Of a DNA stretch of 47,871 bases, positions 17,343 to 25,704 are shown one piece after another. Every line of letters starts with the position of its first letter. The stretch's first letter is position 1. Both the position numbers and the translations under genes were made by a program. Under the pieces are notes generated by a model. It worked only from the letters and a program-made list of their open reading frames with translations, did not search any database and was not told the origin of the DNA. This DNA is from an uncultured Bacilli bacterium (lineage in GTDB: Bacteria; Bacillota_I; Bacilli_A; RFN20; CAG-288): the NCBI GenBank assembly GCA_944349335.1, contig CALVMW010000004.1, forward strand, positions 1-47,871, written 5' to 3'.

Positions 17343-18845
17343 TTAATAGTATTTTGCGCATAAACGCATCAACTCTTCTTGATTGGTGTCCTTAGTATTG
17401 ACAACACCAGCCACACGATAGTTAGAAAGAACAACGATACGGTTGGTTACACCAAGGATTTCCGGCATTTCAGAAGAAACCATAATAATTGATTTACCCT
17501 GATTAGCTAAGGATATCATAAGCTCATAAATTTGATATTTAGCTAAGATGTCGATACCTCTTGTCGGTTCATCCATCAAGAAAACATCAGGACTTCTTTC
17601 AAGCCATTTACCGACGATAACCTTTTGTTGATTACCACCAGATAGACTTGAAATCATATCTTTAGGCGACATACATTTAACATGCATATTCTGAATCTCA
17701 GTCTTAGTAGCTTCGGTCATCTTTTTATTAGAAAGCATAGGACCATTTCTATACTTATCAAGATTACAGATGCATGTATTGTAGGTTAAGTCGCACTTAT
17801 CGAACATACCGGAGACTTTTCTTTCCTCAGTAACAAGAGCAAAGTTAGCCTTCATAGCTTCTTTCGGGCTATTAAAACGAACGAGGTGTCCATTATAAGT
17901 AATTTCACCTTCGGACATAGTTCTCGCACCAAACAAACACTCGAGAGTCTCTGTTCTACCAGCGCCGACTAAGCCATAAATACCTAAAATTTCACCTTTC
18001 TTTAAATCGAATGAAATATGATGAAGATAAGGAGCAAATTTAGTTGAAAGGTTTTTGACAGTTAAGAGAGTATCACCAGGAACATTTGTCATAGGCGGGA
18101 AACGATTATCGAGAGATCTACCGACCATCGCCTTAACAAGAATATCCAAATTAGTGTTCTTAACTTCATCGCATAAAGTAACTTCACCATCTCTAAGAAT
18201 AGTGATATCGTCACATAAGCGGTATATTTCATCCATCTTATGGGAGATGAATATAAAACTGATACCTTTACGATCGCGAAGATCCTTAATTATGCTAAAT
18301 AATTTAGTGACTTCACGTTCGGAGAGTGATGATGTAGGTTCATCTAAAACAATAACCTTAGCGTTATAGGACATAGCCTTAGCAATCTCAACCATCTGAC
18401 GTTGAGAAACAGCCATAGTACGCATAATTGTTTTAGGGTTATAATTCATTCCTAACTCTGAAAAGAGTTGTAAGCATTTATCATACATCGCTTTTTGATC
18501 GCAGATAGGACCTTTAGTGATGTAACGACCTAAGAACATGTTATCAAGAATTGTACGATCCAAGCACTGGTTAAGTTCTTGGTGAACCATAGCAATTCCG
18601 TTTTCTAACGCTTCTTTAGCGGATGTAAATGCAACTCTTTGACCATCAAGGATGACACTTCCAGAATCCATTGAATAAATACCGAATAGACATTTCATCA
18701 TCGTGGATTTACCAGCACCGTTTTCACCCATTAAACCCATGATTGATCCGCGTTTAACTTTTAAATCAATATCCTTAAGAACTTTGTTTTTGCCGAAAGA
18801 TTTAGACATGCCATTTATCTCAAGAATATAGTCATTATTTGCCAT
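17343..18845 (-). CDS. mglA: Galactose/methyl-galactoside ABC transporter ATP-binding protein
   Basis: 500 residues, the usual MglA length, with AGGAGGG before ATG. Two fused ABC domains power sugar import. The first has Walker A GENGAGKST (40-48) and Walker B VIVLDEPTSS, with a degenerate signature MAVSQRQMVE. The second has a degenerate Walker A (GLVGAGRTE), a good signature SLSGGNQQK and Walker B VFLMDEPTRG. Such asymmetry is normal for the MglA/RbsA class. It lies between the binding lipoprotein and the permease genes, in the order B-A-C. Confidence 0.92.
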   Translation of the reverse strand: MANNDYILEINGMSKSFGKNKVLKDIDLKVKRGSIMGLMGENGAGKSTMMKCLFGIYSMDSGSVILDGQRVAFTSAKEALENGIAMVHQELNQCLDRTILDNMFLGRYITKGPICDQKAMYDKCLQLFSELGMNYNPKTIMRTMAVSQRQMVEIAKAMSYNAKVIVLDEPTSSLSEREVTKLFSIIKDLRDRKGISFIFISHKMDEIYRLCDDITILRDGEVTLCDEVKNTNLDILVKAMVGRSLDNRFPPMTNVPGDTLLTVKNLSTKFAPYLHHISFDLKKGEILGIYGLVGAGRTETLECLFGARTMSEGEITYNGHLVRFNSPKEAMKANFALVTEERKVSGMFDKCDLTYNTCICNLDKYRNGPMLSNKKMTEATKTEIQNMHVKCMSPKDMISSLSGGNQQKVIVGKWLERSPDVFLMDEPTRGIDILAKYQIYELMISLANQGKSIIMVSSEMPEILGVTNRIVVLSNYRVAGVVNTKDTNQEELMRLCAKYY

Positions 18846-18928
18846 CCGATTTCCCTCCTTTTGAAAAAGTAAGGCTCATAAAGTAGCCTTCATGAGCCTT
18901 ACCTAAATTTCAAATTAACAATGAACGA

Positions 18929-20212
18929 TTAGCCTTCGATGTTGTAGATTTGGTTGAGGTAAGAGCTGGCAGCTGTTGTCTTAACAGGGTTAACCATATA
19001 AGCAGCAGACTTATTTAAGAGTTTATCGAGAACAGAGTTATCAGCAGAACCATCACCAGCGACCATCTGGAACTCGAAGCCGAAAGCTTCTTTATAAGCA
19101 TCGAATAAAGGAGACATAGAGGAGTTGAGGAATGTATCACTGTTGGAATATAAATCAAGGAAGATAGTGTAAACTTGATCATCTTCACCGACACCAGTGA
19201 ATTCATAAGCTAAATCAGAAGCAGATTTACCTTCATAGTCAGCAACGTTCTCAGCAGTAATAGCGAAGTTGTCGACTAAGATAGCATGTGTTTCTTTATT
19301 TAAGGTGAAAGGAGCATCTTCAGGGATACCACCGAAGCCTTCGATAGTGTTGCCGTTGAAACCAGCCATGACATCTCTGCCATCAAGGAGATTTCTAGCA
19401 GCTAAGAAGATACCAGCAGCCTGAGCAGGAGCGTTCTGGTTGATTGTACCAACAATAGCACCACCAGTGGTCTTTTCAGCATCTTCTTTAATATAAGTTA
19501 AAGTAGAAGCATTTGAATCATAACCGAAAATCGGAACGAGATAATCTAATTCTCTAGCGTTGACAGCGCCACGAGCGGCTTCAGCCATACCATCGTTATT
19601 GGAAACGATGAAATCAGGTGTAACACCACCATCAGCATACCAACCGTCGACGATAGTTGTAGCGGTAGCAGCATCCCAAGTGACACCACCAGCAGATTTA
19701 GCTTCCTGGTGAGCGACTTCTTCGACATCATAATCGTTGCCATTGAGAGTAACTTTACCAGCAACAGGGTTTTCGGTGTTGGGGTTAGAAGAAACTGTAC
19801 CACGAGTACCTAAGGCATCACGAGTACCAGCGGTACGAGCAGCAGAGTCATTATGGTCGATCTGACCGATGATAAGACCATAAGTAAGTTTGCCATCTTC
19901 GATAGCATGTTGCCACCAATCAGTATTGGCTTCTTCTTGAGCGGCAAGATAATCAACGACTGTTTGACCTTGTAACTGACCACCTTGGTTAGCATCAAAG
20001 CCAACATAATAGATGTCTTTGAATCTTGAATCAGTCATAACGGCTGTATCGACATTGTTTTCAGCATCTGTAGGTTGACGGTTCCAGAAGATAACAGGAG
20101 ATTGAACGACTCCATCGACCATTTCAGGACCGACATTAGCGCCACCGCCGCAAGAAGTAAGGGCGAGACCTGTTCCACATAATACTGCTAAGGGAATTAA
20201 ACGTTTTTTCAT
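18929..20212 (-). CDS. mglB: Galactose-type sugar-binding lipoprotein, circularly permuted
   Basis: 427 residues from ATG 20212 (AAGGAGG upstream; an earlier in-frame codon at 20233 has none). Signal peptide 1-20 with lipobox LALTSC, Cys21 lipidated. It binds a hexose outside the membrane for MglAC. Residues 39-327 align with E. coli MglB from about residue 88 to the end: Asn44 (for N91), His120-x-Asp122-x3-Arg126 (H152, D154, R158), Trp179 (W183), Asn206 (N211), Asp232 (D236), Asn258 (N256). The first 85 canonical residues are absent at this place but reappear at about 347-427: strand QVYTIFLDL, Asp359-x-Phe361 (D14, F16), helix, KLLNKSAAYMVNP strand and final helix. A 20-residue linker joins old C-terminus to old N-terminus. 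Strong reading; structure not tested. Confidence 0.88.
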   Translation of the reverse strand: MKKRLIPLAVLCGTGLALTSCGGGANVGPEMVDGVVQSPVIFWNRQPTDAENNVDTAVMTDSRFKDIYYVGFDANQGGQLQGQTVVDYLAAQEEANTDWWQHAIEDGKLTYGLIIGQIDHNDSAARTAGTRDALGTRGTVSSNPNTENPVAGKVTLNGNDYDVEEVAHQEAKSAGGVTWDAATATTIVDGWYADGGVTPDFIVSNNDGMAEAARGAVNARELDYLVPIFGYDSNASTLTYIKEDAEKTTGGAIVGTINQNAPAQAAGIFLAARNLLDGRDVMAGFNGNTIEGFGGIPEDAPFTLNKETHAILVDNFAITAENVADYEGKSASDLAYEFTGVGEDDQVYTIFLDLYSNSDTFLNSSMSPLFDAYKEAFGFEFQMVAGDGSADNSVLDKLLNKSAAYMVNPVKTTAASSYLNQIYNIEG

Positions 20213-20275
20213 TTTTTTCCTCCTTAATTCCACTAATTCTAGTAAGCATACCTAGAGGCTAATCATAACGATATA

Positions 20276-20329
20276 AACCTCACGCGGTTGCTACTTATAA
20301 AGTATAGTAAGCAATCAACAATTTTGCAA
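20276..20329 (-). promoter_or_regulatory. mgl operon promoter with a possible operator
   Basis: Minus-strand -35 TTGCAA (20324-20329), 17-base spacer, -10 TATACT (20301-20306). Just downstream of the expected start point lies AACC-N6-GGTT (20276-20289), a dyad where a LacI-type repressor could sit. No regulator gene adjoins. The promoter call is good; the operator is a guess. Confidence 0.65.
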
Positions 20330-20651
20330 GGGCTTTCTTTCAAAAATAAGTATTTTTAAAATCAATTTTTATGATTTAAATCTTTTTAGTGCAATTATTT
20401 AAATAAAGAAATTGTCAATAAATTGTAATTATTTAATATATGATTATCTTTATTTTATATTTATTTATAAATCACTTTTATTACTCTTAAATTATTCGTA
20501 TTTTCAAGAAACAATAAAGAATATATATTTTTTAATTCATCATTATTTAACTTAATCTCAATAGAAAATTTAACAATTTAAATTAAAGAAATTATTAAAT
20601 AATTGAAGTATATAGTTGTTATATCGCTTCCATATATTTTTGCTTTCAAAC
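20330..20651. other. AT-rich spacer upstream of the mgl promoter
   Basis: About 320 bp between the mgl promoter and the terminator of the next operon. Very AT-rich, with A/T tracts that could act as an UP element or a bent region. No ORF, hairpin or RNA gene seen. Confidence 0.5.
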
Positions 20652-20678
20652 AAAAAACTGCAGCTTTAGGCTGCAGTT
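20652..20678 (-). terminator. Terminator of the HAD/PlsX-like operon
   Basis: Minus-strand AACTGCAGC-CTAAA-GCTGCAGTT followed by a T run, just after the stop codon at 20684. Confidence 0.9.
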
Positions 20679-20683
20679 CATTT

Positions 20684-20935
20684 TTACTTTAAGGATTTAA
20701 ACCAGTTTTCTTTAATAGAATCAAGGGTTCCACTAAGATCATCTTCAGCCATCGCTGCTACTGCATAGAGATATGAAGGCATAAGCAAGGCTTTATCAAA
20801 ATCGAATTTAATCTTCTCACCGACATAATCATCAACACGGTCTAATATAACAAAGTAACGATTATCTTCAGAAAGAACCATTGATTTAGATCCTTTTACT
20901 GATAAAACAGTACCATTAAGAATTTTTTCAGACAT
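20684..20935 (-). CDS. Small hypothetical protein (83 aa), possibly RsgI-N-like beta fold
   Basis: 83 residues. The first half (GTVLSVKGSKSMVLSEDNRY, then YVGEKIKFD) resembles the small beta barrel at the N-terminus of RsgI-type anti-sigma factors, but there is no membrane segment and the match is weak. The second half is helical. It follows the PlsX-like gene by 53 bases and has GAGG before the start. It is the length of an acyl carrier protein but lacks the DSL phosphopantetheine site, so it is not one. Confidence 0.5.
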   Translation of the reverse strand: MSEKILNGTVLSVKGSKSMVLSEDNRYFVILDRVDDYVGEKIKFDFDKALLMPSYLYAVAAMAEDDLSGTLDSIKENWFKSLK

Positions 20936-20988
20936 AAAACGACCTCCTTATAGCTAATATATTACCAAAAAATGCGATTTTAGTCAAG

Positions 20989-21876
20989 TTAGAGGCGCTC
21001 AAGGCAATCCTTAAATGAATTTAAAGAACCTGAGTCATAACTGATAATAATGTCTTTTTCATATCCAAAGAAGAGGGCCTCGCTCGTTCCTTTATTTCTA
21101 TCTAAAGATGAACGGAAGTTATCAAAAACTCCTCTCATAAAGAAACTACCAAACTTATATTGAAAAGATGCATTTGCTGCATTTACTTCGACATACTTTT
21201 CAGCAAGCCTCGATCCGCCTCTTATTCCTTCTTCATAAATATCTAAAGCGACAGGATCAATAAGAAGCATATCGGCTTGAGAATCTAATAATTCATCGAA
21301 ATTTAATAAACCTAAATATCCTTTTTCTTTCTTGAAATTATCATCTAAAGCCAAATATATAGGTGATGTTTTTTCTTTTTCAGAAGAGAGTAAAGCAAAT
21401 TTAAATTCTTCTTTCCCTTCTTTCTTAAAATAATCTGAACCCAATTCTTTTAAAGCGATAAAATCATCAAAACTAGGTGATCTATATTCAATGGGTGTAG
21501 GAATAACTTTTTTATTACCGTTCATCAAGCTCGGAAAAAGACGAATTAAACCAGGTTTTTTAGAAGAAAGAGTAAGCATATTATTAGCAAAACGGCTGAC
21601 TAATTCTAATGGTGCTAATGTTAATAAAGAAGAGTATTCTTGATTCTTATCTCCAAGCAATTTAAATTCATATTCAAGAGCACTCTCTTTTTCTTCGCCA
21701 TCTGCTATTAAAGAAGTTTCAACATTTTTTAAACCTGTTATAGTAAGTAAATCTTTTTCATAACCGACGACATGAAAAAATTTATCCTCTTCACTAATAA
21801 TCTTAGCTTTCAAAACAGGGATAAGATTACTAGGATTCTCAGCATAGCAGAGATCAATTATCAGTTTTTTCATCAT
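20989..21876 (-). CDS. Divergent PlsX-like protein (phosphate acyltransferase fold)
   Basis: 295 residues; PlsX is normally about 330. The middle and C-terminal parts follow PlsX order: a PSFDDFIALKELGSDY helix, FALLSSEKE strand, GYLGLLNFDELLDSQADMLL corresponding to the GNVEGRD...ADVVV region, and a final ALFFGYEKDIIISYDSGS corresponding to the GAPLLG...HGSS end. Yet the N-terminal AMGGD and the internal GNTGA motifs are replaced (IIDLCYAEN; APLELVSRF), so catalysis of acyl-phosphate formation is doubtful. GAGGAG precedes tandem ATG codons at 21876 and 21873; either may be used. It overlaps the upstream gene by 23 bases. Possibly a regulatory or lipid-binding paralogue. Confidence 0.55.
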   Translation of the reverse strand: MMKKLIIDLCYAENPSNLIPVLKAKIISEEDKFFHVVGYEKDLLTITGLKNVETSLIADGEEKESALEYEFKLLGDKNQEYSSLLTLAPLELVSRFANNMLTLSSKKPGLIRLFPSLMNGNKKVIPTPIEYRSPSFDDFIALKELGSDYFKKEGKEEFKFALLSSEKEKTSPIYLALDDNFKKEKGYLGLLNFDELLDSQADMLLIDPVALDIYEEGIRGGSRLAEKYVEVNAANASFQYKFGSFFMRGVFDNFRSSLDRNKGTSEALFFGYEKDIIISYDSGSLNSFKDCLERL

Positions 21877-22405
21877 TATTCTCCTCTTTCTTCTTTTCTT
21901 GTTCCTCTAATTCTTTCTTATATTTTTCAACTAACTCCTGATTTGCTTGAGCTTTCTTTGCAAAATAACCGCTCTTCTTAAGTTTTCTAGTAATAACACC
22001 AATAGCAACCGCGAAGATAGCAACAACAGCAACAATGACATAATAAATAATATAATTAGATTGATTAGTAACCTGCAAGAGAATTGAATTAGATTCTACT
22101 TCGCCGATCGTCTCTGAAGTATAAGATGCTTTAATTTGAAAGACTCCTTCATCATTTAAAATATATTCATCATTTAATAAAATCCATTCTGGTTCTCCGG
22201 CATCGACATAAGGAGCAAAATAAATCTCACATTCTGAAGATGATATCTGTAACTGTGAAGCAGAATTATCTTCATACTCAATATTAAGAAAAAGATCAAA
22301 ATCGAGGTCGAGACTCTCTCCGACATCATAACTAGTATTAAAAGTATTTTGATCAATCACTAAATTATAAGAGCTGATCGTCTCATTAACTTGCAAATAT
22401 TCCAT
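21854..22405 (-). CDS. Single-pass membrane protein with a charged coiled-coil tail
   Basis: 183 residues. N-terminal about 115 residues look like an acidic beta-sandwich, then one membrane segment (about 118-140, YIIYYVIVAVVAIFAVAIG), then a Lys/Glu-rich cytoplasmic tail. No cleavable signal is seen, so the extracytoplasmic domain would be exported by the internal segment. It starts 3 bases after the HAD phosphatase stop and overlaps the PlsX-like gene. Similar in plan to the plus-strand protein at 23310. Not recognised as a named family. Confidence 0.65.
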   Translation of the reverse strand: MEYLQVNETISSYNLVIDQNTFNTSYDVGESLDLDFDLFLNIEYEDNSASQLQISSSECEIYFAPYVDAGEPEWILLNDEYILNDEGVFQIKASYTSETIGEVESNSILLQVTNQSNYIIYYVIVAVVAIFAVAIGVITRKLKKSGYFAKKAQANQELVEKYKKELEEQEKKKEENNDEKTDN

Positions 22406-22408
22406 ATA

Positions 22409-23221
22409 TTATCTTTCAAAAAACTCCTTTAATGCATAATAAATACCATCGTGATCATTATCATATTCTGTCACATAAGTGGCAACTTGTTTAAGGCTAG
22501 GTGAACCGTTCTTCATTACAAAACCTATACCTGCTTTTTTAATCATGTCGATATCGTTATCAGCATCTCCAAAAGAGATAGTGTGAGCTCTATCGATATT
22601 GTACATCTTTTGAACTCTATCAATAGCAGTTGATTTATTGATGCTATAGAAAAATAGTTCGCCAGATAATTCAGCATCAAACCAATATCGCACACCTAAA
22701 TCTTCATAAGTAGAAACTAAATCATAGATCATCTTCTTATACTTTTCATCTTTTAAAGTAAATAATGCTGAATAAACATCTTCCTTAATATTCTCTTCGA
22801 TCGGACCATATTTTACATTGATTCCATAACTATGAAAGAACTGTTCGAAGCCATTTTTATCTTCTCTTAAAAAATAAAGAGTATCTTTATCCTCAGCTTG
22901 TTCATTATCGAAGATAGAAGTCGAAAAATGTGAGAAAATATTTTTAACTATTTCTTTTTTATATTTCTTTTCAAAAAGGATATCATAATCTTTATTAACA
23001 ATAATCGATCCATTATAACCGATAAAAGGAAGAGAAGAACCTATCTCTTCATAAAATGGCTTTATGGCTCTAATAGGTCTACCGCTTGCCATTGTGACAA
23101 AATGACCTTGGCTAATTAAATATTTAATATATTCTTTTGTCTTCTTGGAAATAGTCTTCTTTGATGTTAGAAGTGTTCCATCAAGATCGAATACTATCAA
23201 AAATTTTTGATTTATAAACAT
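22409..23221 (-). CDS. HAD-superfamily (Cof-type) phosphatase
   Basis: 270 residues from ATG 23221, chosen for GAGG 7 bases upstream; an earlier frame opening at 23266 lacks one. HAD motifs: nucleophile Asp in FDLDGTLL (I), Thr/Ser in TMASGRP (II), Lys in the INKSTAI region (III), and SFGDADNDIDM (IV), with a C2-type cap between, as in Cof/YidA sugar-phosphate or flavin phosphatases. The substrate is not deducible. First gene of a four-gene operon with the membrane, PlsX-like and 83-residue proteins. Confidence 0.88.
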   Translation of the reverse strand: MFINQKFLIVFDLDGTLLTSKKTISKKTKEYIKYLISQGHFVTMASGRPIRAIKPFYEEIGSSLPFIGYNGSIIVNKDYDILFEKKYKKEIVKNIFSHFSTSIFDNEQAEDKDTLYFLREDKNGFEQFFHSYGINVKYGPIEENIKEDVYSALFTLKDEKYKKMIYDLVSTYEDLGVRYWFDAELSGELFFYSINKSTAIDRVQKMYNIDRAHTISFGDADNDIDMIKKAGIGFVMKNGSPSLKQVATYVTEYDNDHDGIYYALKEFFER

Positions 23222-23309
23222 GAATAACCTCAAAATATATATACAAAATAATCTTATCATTTTCAATTAAAACATAATACTTAGTTTACTAAAATGTTAT
23301 TATATTTAT

Positions 23310-23978
23310 ATGAACTTTTTTATTTTCTTAACACCTTTTTTATTAGCGAACTCTAGTTCATCCATTAAACCTACTGATACAAGAGAAATGTATGTCGGCA
23401 TGACTGAACATATTTCTAATAATATAGATGAGGTATATATAGAAAATAATTCATTATTAACTTATGATGAAAATAATAATACCCTCTTAGCTACTGCAAG
23501 CGGAGAGTGTCAAGTTACATTGATCAGTGAAAATGAAGAAATTACTTATTCCTATTTTATTAAAGATACACCTACAGTTTCTTCTCTTACTGATTATGGT
23601 GAAATTATAGTTACAATCAGAGAAGGTCAAAAGTACGATTTAAATATTGAAAATATTGATCTTTTTGAAGGTGATTATCTAAAGTTGACTAGCACAGATG
23701 AAAATATCGCTACGATCGAAAATGATATAGTTTCTGCTCATTCGATCGGCCAATGCTATATAAATCTAGAAATAAAAGGTGAACACGAATATAACTTTAT
23801 GTCTATAACCATCGAAGTTGAAGAAGATAATAGCGCATTATATATAACTATCATTTCTGTCGCTTCATCTTTAATTGTCATTTTCTTTGTCGTTGTTGTT
23901 TTAGTAGTTCACTTTTTAAATAAGAAACATCAAAGTCTTGATTATTCTTCAAAAGAAATAAACCGTAAACAAAAATAA
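23310..23978 (+). CDS. Secreted or membrane-anchored Big-like domain protein
   Basis: 222 residues. An N-terminal hydrophobic segment (MNFFIFLTPFLLANSS) acts as signal peptide; about 25-170 is beta-rich with bacterial Ig-like spacing (TSTDENIATIENDIVSAHSI resembles a Big_2 strand pair); a C-terminal membrane segment (about 176-202) and a short basic tail follow. No Shine-Dalgarno; an AT-rich -10 candidate (TATTAT 23298-23303) ends 6 bases before the start, so the message may be leaderless. Function unknown; a surface display role is inferred. Confidence 0.65.
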   Translation: MNFFIFLTPFLLANSSSSIKPTDTREMYVGMTEHISNNIDEVYIENNSLLTYDENNNTLLATASGECQVTLISENEEITYSYFIKDTPTVSSLTDYGEIIVTIREGQKYDLNIENIDLFEGDYLKLTSTDENIATIENDIVSAHSIGQCYINLEIKGEHEYNFMSITIEVEEDNSALYITIISVASSLIVIFFVVVVLVVHFLNKKHQSLDYSSKEINRKQK

Positions 23979-23988
23979 GGAGATTATT

Positions 23989-24408
23989 ATGGCTGAAGAG
24001 AAAAAAGAAGGATTCTTTTCTAAATTAAAAAAGAGCATCAATGATTCCGCAAGAGAATCAAGCATCGAAGCTAAATTCCAAAGGGAAAATGAAACTTGCA
24101 CAGTCTACACTGGCTCCGGATTATTTGATAGCAAAGAAGTCTCTGGAAAAATGGATGAAAATGCGATGACAATGACTATATATGGTAAATTCGATTTCCC
24201 ATATTCCTCTATCCTTTTACGCGGTGCTAAAGCATACTATATAATCTCTTGCAAACACGATGAAAGTGATACAGTTGAAGTTACTATTAAAGAAGATGAA
24301 AAAAGCAATACATACACTCGTCAAGCAACTATCCTCTCTTTAGATCCAGAGGTTAAAGAAGTCAAAGTTATTAAAGTAAAAGATACTTTCTATCTTAAGA
24401 AAGACTAA
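23989..24408 (+). CDS. Hypothetical protein (139 aa)
   Basis: Good ribosome site (AAGGAG, 7 bases before ATG) ten bases after the previous gene, so cotranscribed. A charged N-terminal helix (about 5-35) precedes a beta-rich domain. No membrane segment, signal peptide or catalytic motif. Its last 14 bases overlap the convergent recU end. Family unknown. Confidence 0.6.
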   Translation: MAEEKKEGFFSKLKKSINDSARESSIEAKFQRENETCTVYTGSGLFDSKEVSGKMDENAMTMTIYGKFDFPYSSILLRGAKAYYIISCKHDESDTVEVTIKEDEKSNTYTRQATILSLDPEVKEVKVIKVKDTFYLKKD

Positions 24409-24982
24409 ATTTATTTTTAAATTCTTCTTCTAAAGCTTCAATAAAATAAAAAGGTGGGTTATATCCTCTTTTCACTATGGTTGCATTTTCCGTAAAAAAC
24501 TCATAAGAAAAGCTTTTTCTCTCTCCCTTATTTTTTTCATCGATTATCTTCATAGCATCAATAAGAAAACAGCTGTCATCTGTTTTAAAATGAACTAAGA
24601 AAAAACCGATACCTCCTAATTCAGTAATCATTTTTAAATGGGCATATTGTTGTTCTCTTATCATCGTATAAGGAACTCTCTTGTGAATTGTTTCCTTACA
24701 TTCAAAATCAATATAAAATCCTTTATATATACCAACATAGTCAGTAGTTGACTTCTCCTGAAAATAAGCTTCGTTTATCATCGTTCCTTTCATCTTAACA
24801 ACTTTAATAGGAGTCGGTCTTTTATAAATATCAGCAACTTTCATCATTCGATAATAATCGCATGATTTAGTTATTTCACTTTCAAAAAACATACCCATAT
24901 TTTTTCGGGTTAAGTCTTTTACTTTTTTATCTATAGTCTTATTAACTTCTTTTATCGACCTTCCATCTGGATAACGGATCAT
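24395..24982 (-). CDS. recU: Holliday junction resolvase RecU
   Basis: 195 residues, the usual RecU length, GAGGAG before ATG. Cuts Holliday junctions in recombination and chromosome segregation. Seen in the sequence: MGMFFESEI near the start, PTPIKVVK, then the catalytic PD-(D/E)XK-type core STTDYVGIYKGFYIDFECKE (Asp, Glu, Lys in order) and a C-terminal PPFYFIEALEEEF. Starts inside the stop of the exonuclease gene (ATGA), last of a three-gene operon. In Bacillus recU is next to a penicillin-binding protein gene; here it is not. Confidence 0.9.
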   Translation of the reverse strand: MIRYPDGRSIKEVNKTIDKKVKDLTRKNMGMFFESEITKSCDYYRMMKVADIYKRPTPIKVVKMKGTMINEAYFQEKSTTDYVGIYKGFYIDFECKETIHKRVPYTMIREQQYAHLKMITELGGIGFFLVHFKTDDSCFLIDAMKIIDEKNKGERKSFSYEFFTENATIVKRGYNPPFYFIEALEEEFKNKFSLS

Positions 24983-25704
24983 ATATTCTCCTCGATGATT
25001 TTATATAAAATCTGATCATCTACATGATGATTTTCTATATAATAATTTAAAAAGGGAACAGCAAAAATAGAAGATTTGTAATTATGTTTTAAAGAAAAAA
25101 TAATCTCTTTAATAAATCTTTCTTTATCTAAAACTATATAAGAATATATTTCTTTTAGAGCTAATGCATCATCAAGAGAATTATGAAATTGAAAACCATC
25201 CTCTATTTTAAATCTCTTTAATAACCTTTGAATAGATAGAGAATAACCTTTATCATCACAGATCAGCCTAGTTAAATAATTATAAAAATCAAAGTAATTA
25301 TTTTTGATATTTGCAAAGAAATCGCGCTGATAAATCTCATCGTCTATACTATATTTAATCATTGTTAAATCAAAGCTACTATAAGAGATAAAAACTCTTC
25401 TTTTATAAGGTCTAAGAAGATTGATTATATCTTTTATCGCAACTTCAAATTTAATTCCTTCTCTTTTTAAAAGATCTTTATCAATACCAGTCAGTTCACT
25501 GACAACCTTACCTATTTTATCTTGACATAAGATATAACGCTGATAAGAAAAGACTTTTTCACCAATTTGTATCCTATCTTTTAATTGATAACCGATAAAA
25601 GAAAGAGAGATAACTTTATGAGTAAAACCTGTTCCTTCTATATCAAAAAAAACAATAATATCTTTACCATCTATCTTCTTTGAAAGAATAGGAAAATCAA
25701 TCAT
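24979..25704 (-). CDS. DnaQ-like DEDDh 3'-5' exonuclease
   Basis: 241 residues from ATG 25704; a TTG one codon earlier is less likely. Exonuclease motifs: FFDIEGTGF (ExoI, Asp and Glu), SYSSFDLTMI (ExoII Asp) and HNSLDDALAL (ExoIII, His and Asp), the DEDDh arrangement. Degrades DNA or RNA from the 3' end; without polymerase domains it may act in repair with RecU, whose gene overlaps it by 4 bases. It overlaps the upstream marR by 8 bases. The 60-residue C-terminal part is not recognised. Confidence 0.8.
   Translation of the reverse strand: MIDFPILSKKIDGKDIIVFFDIEGTGFTHKVISLSFIGYQLKDRIQIGEKVFSYQRYILCQDKIGKVVSELTGIDKDLLKREGIKFEVAIKDIINLLRPYKRRVFISYSSFDLTMIKYSIDDEIYQRDFFANIKNNYFDFYNYLTRLICDDKGYSLSIQRLLKRFKIEDGFQFHNSLDDALALKEIYSYIVLDKERFIKEIIFSLKHNYKSSIFAVPFLNYYIENHHVDDQILYKIIEENI

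Noticed and set aside
18929..20212. Binding protein as a simple N-terminal deletion
   Set aside because: The missing segment is recognisable at the C-terminus with its ligand residues, so permutation explains the protein better than truncation.
20684..20935. 83-residue gene as an acyl carrier protein after a PlsX-like gene
   Set aside because: No DSL phosphopantetheine attachment motif and a beta-rich first half.
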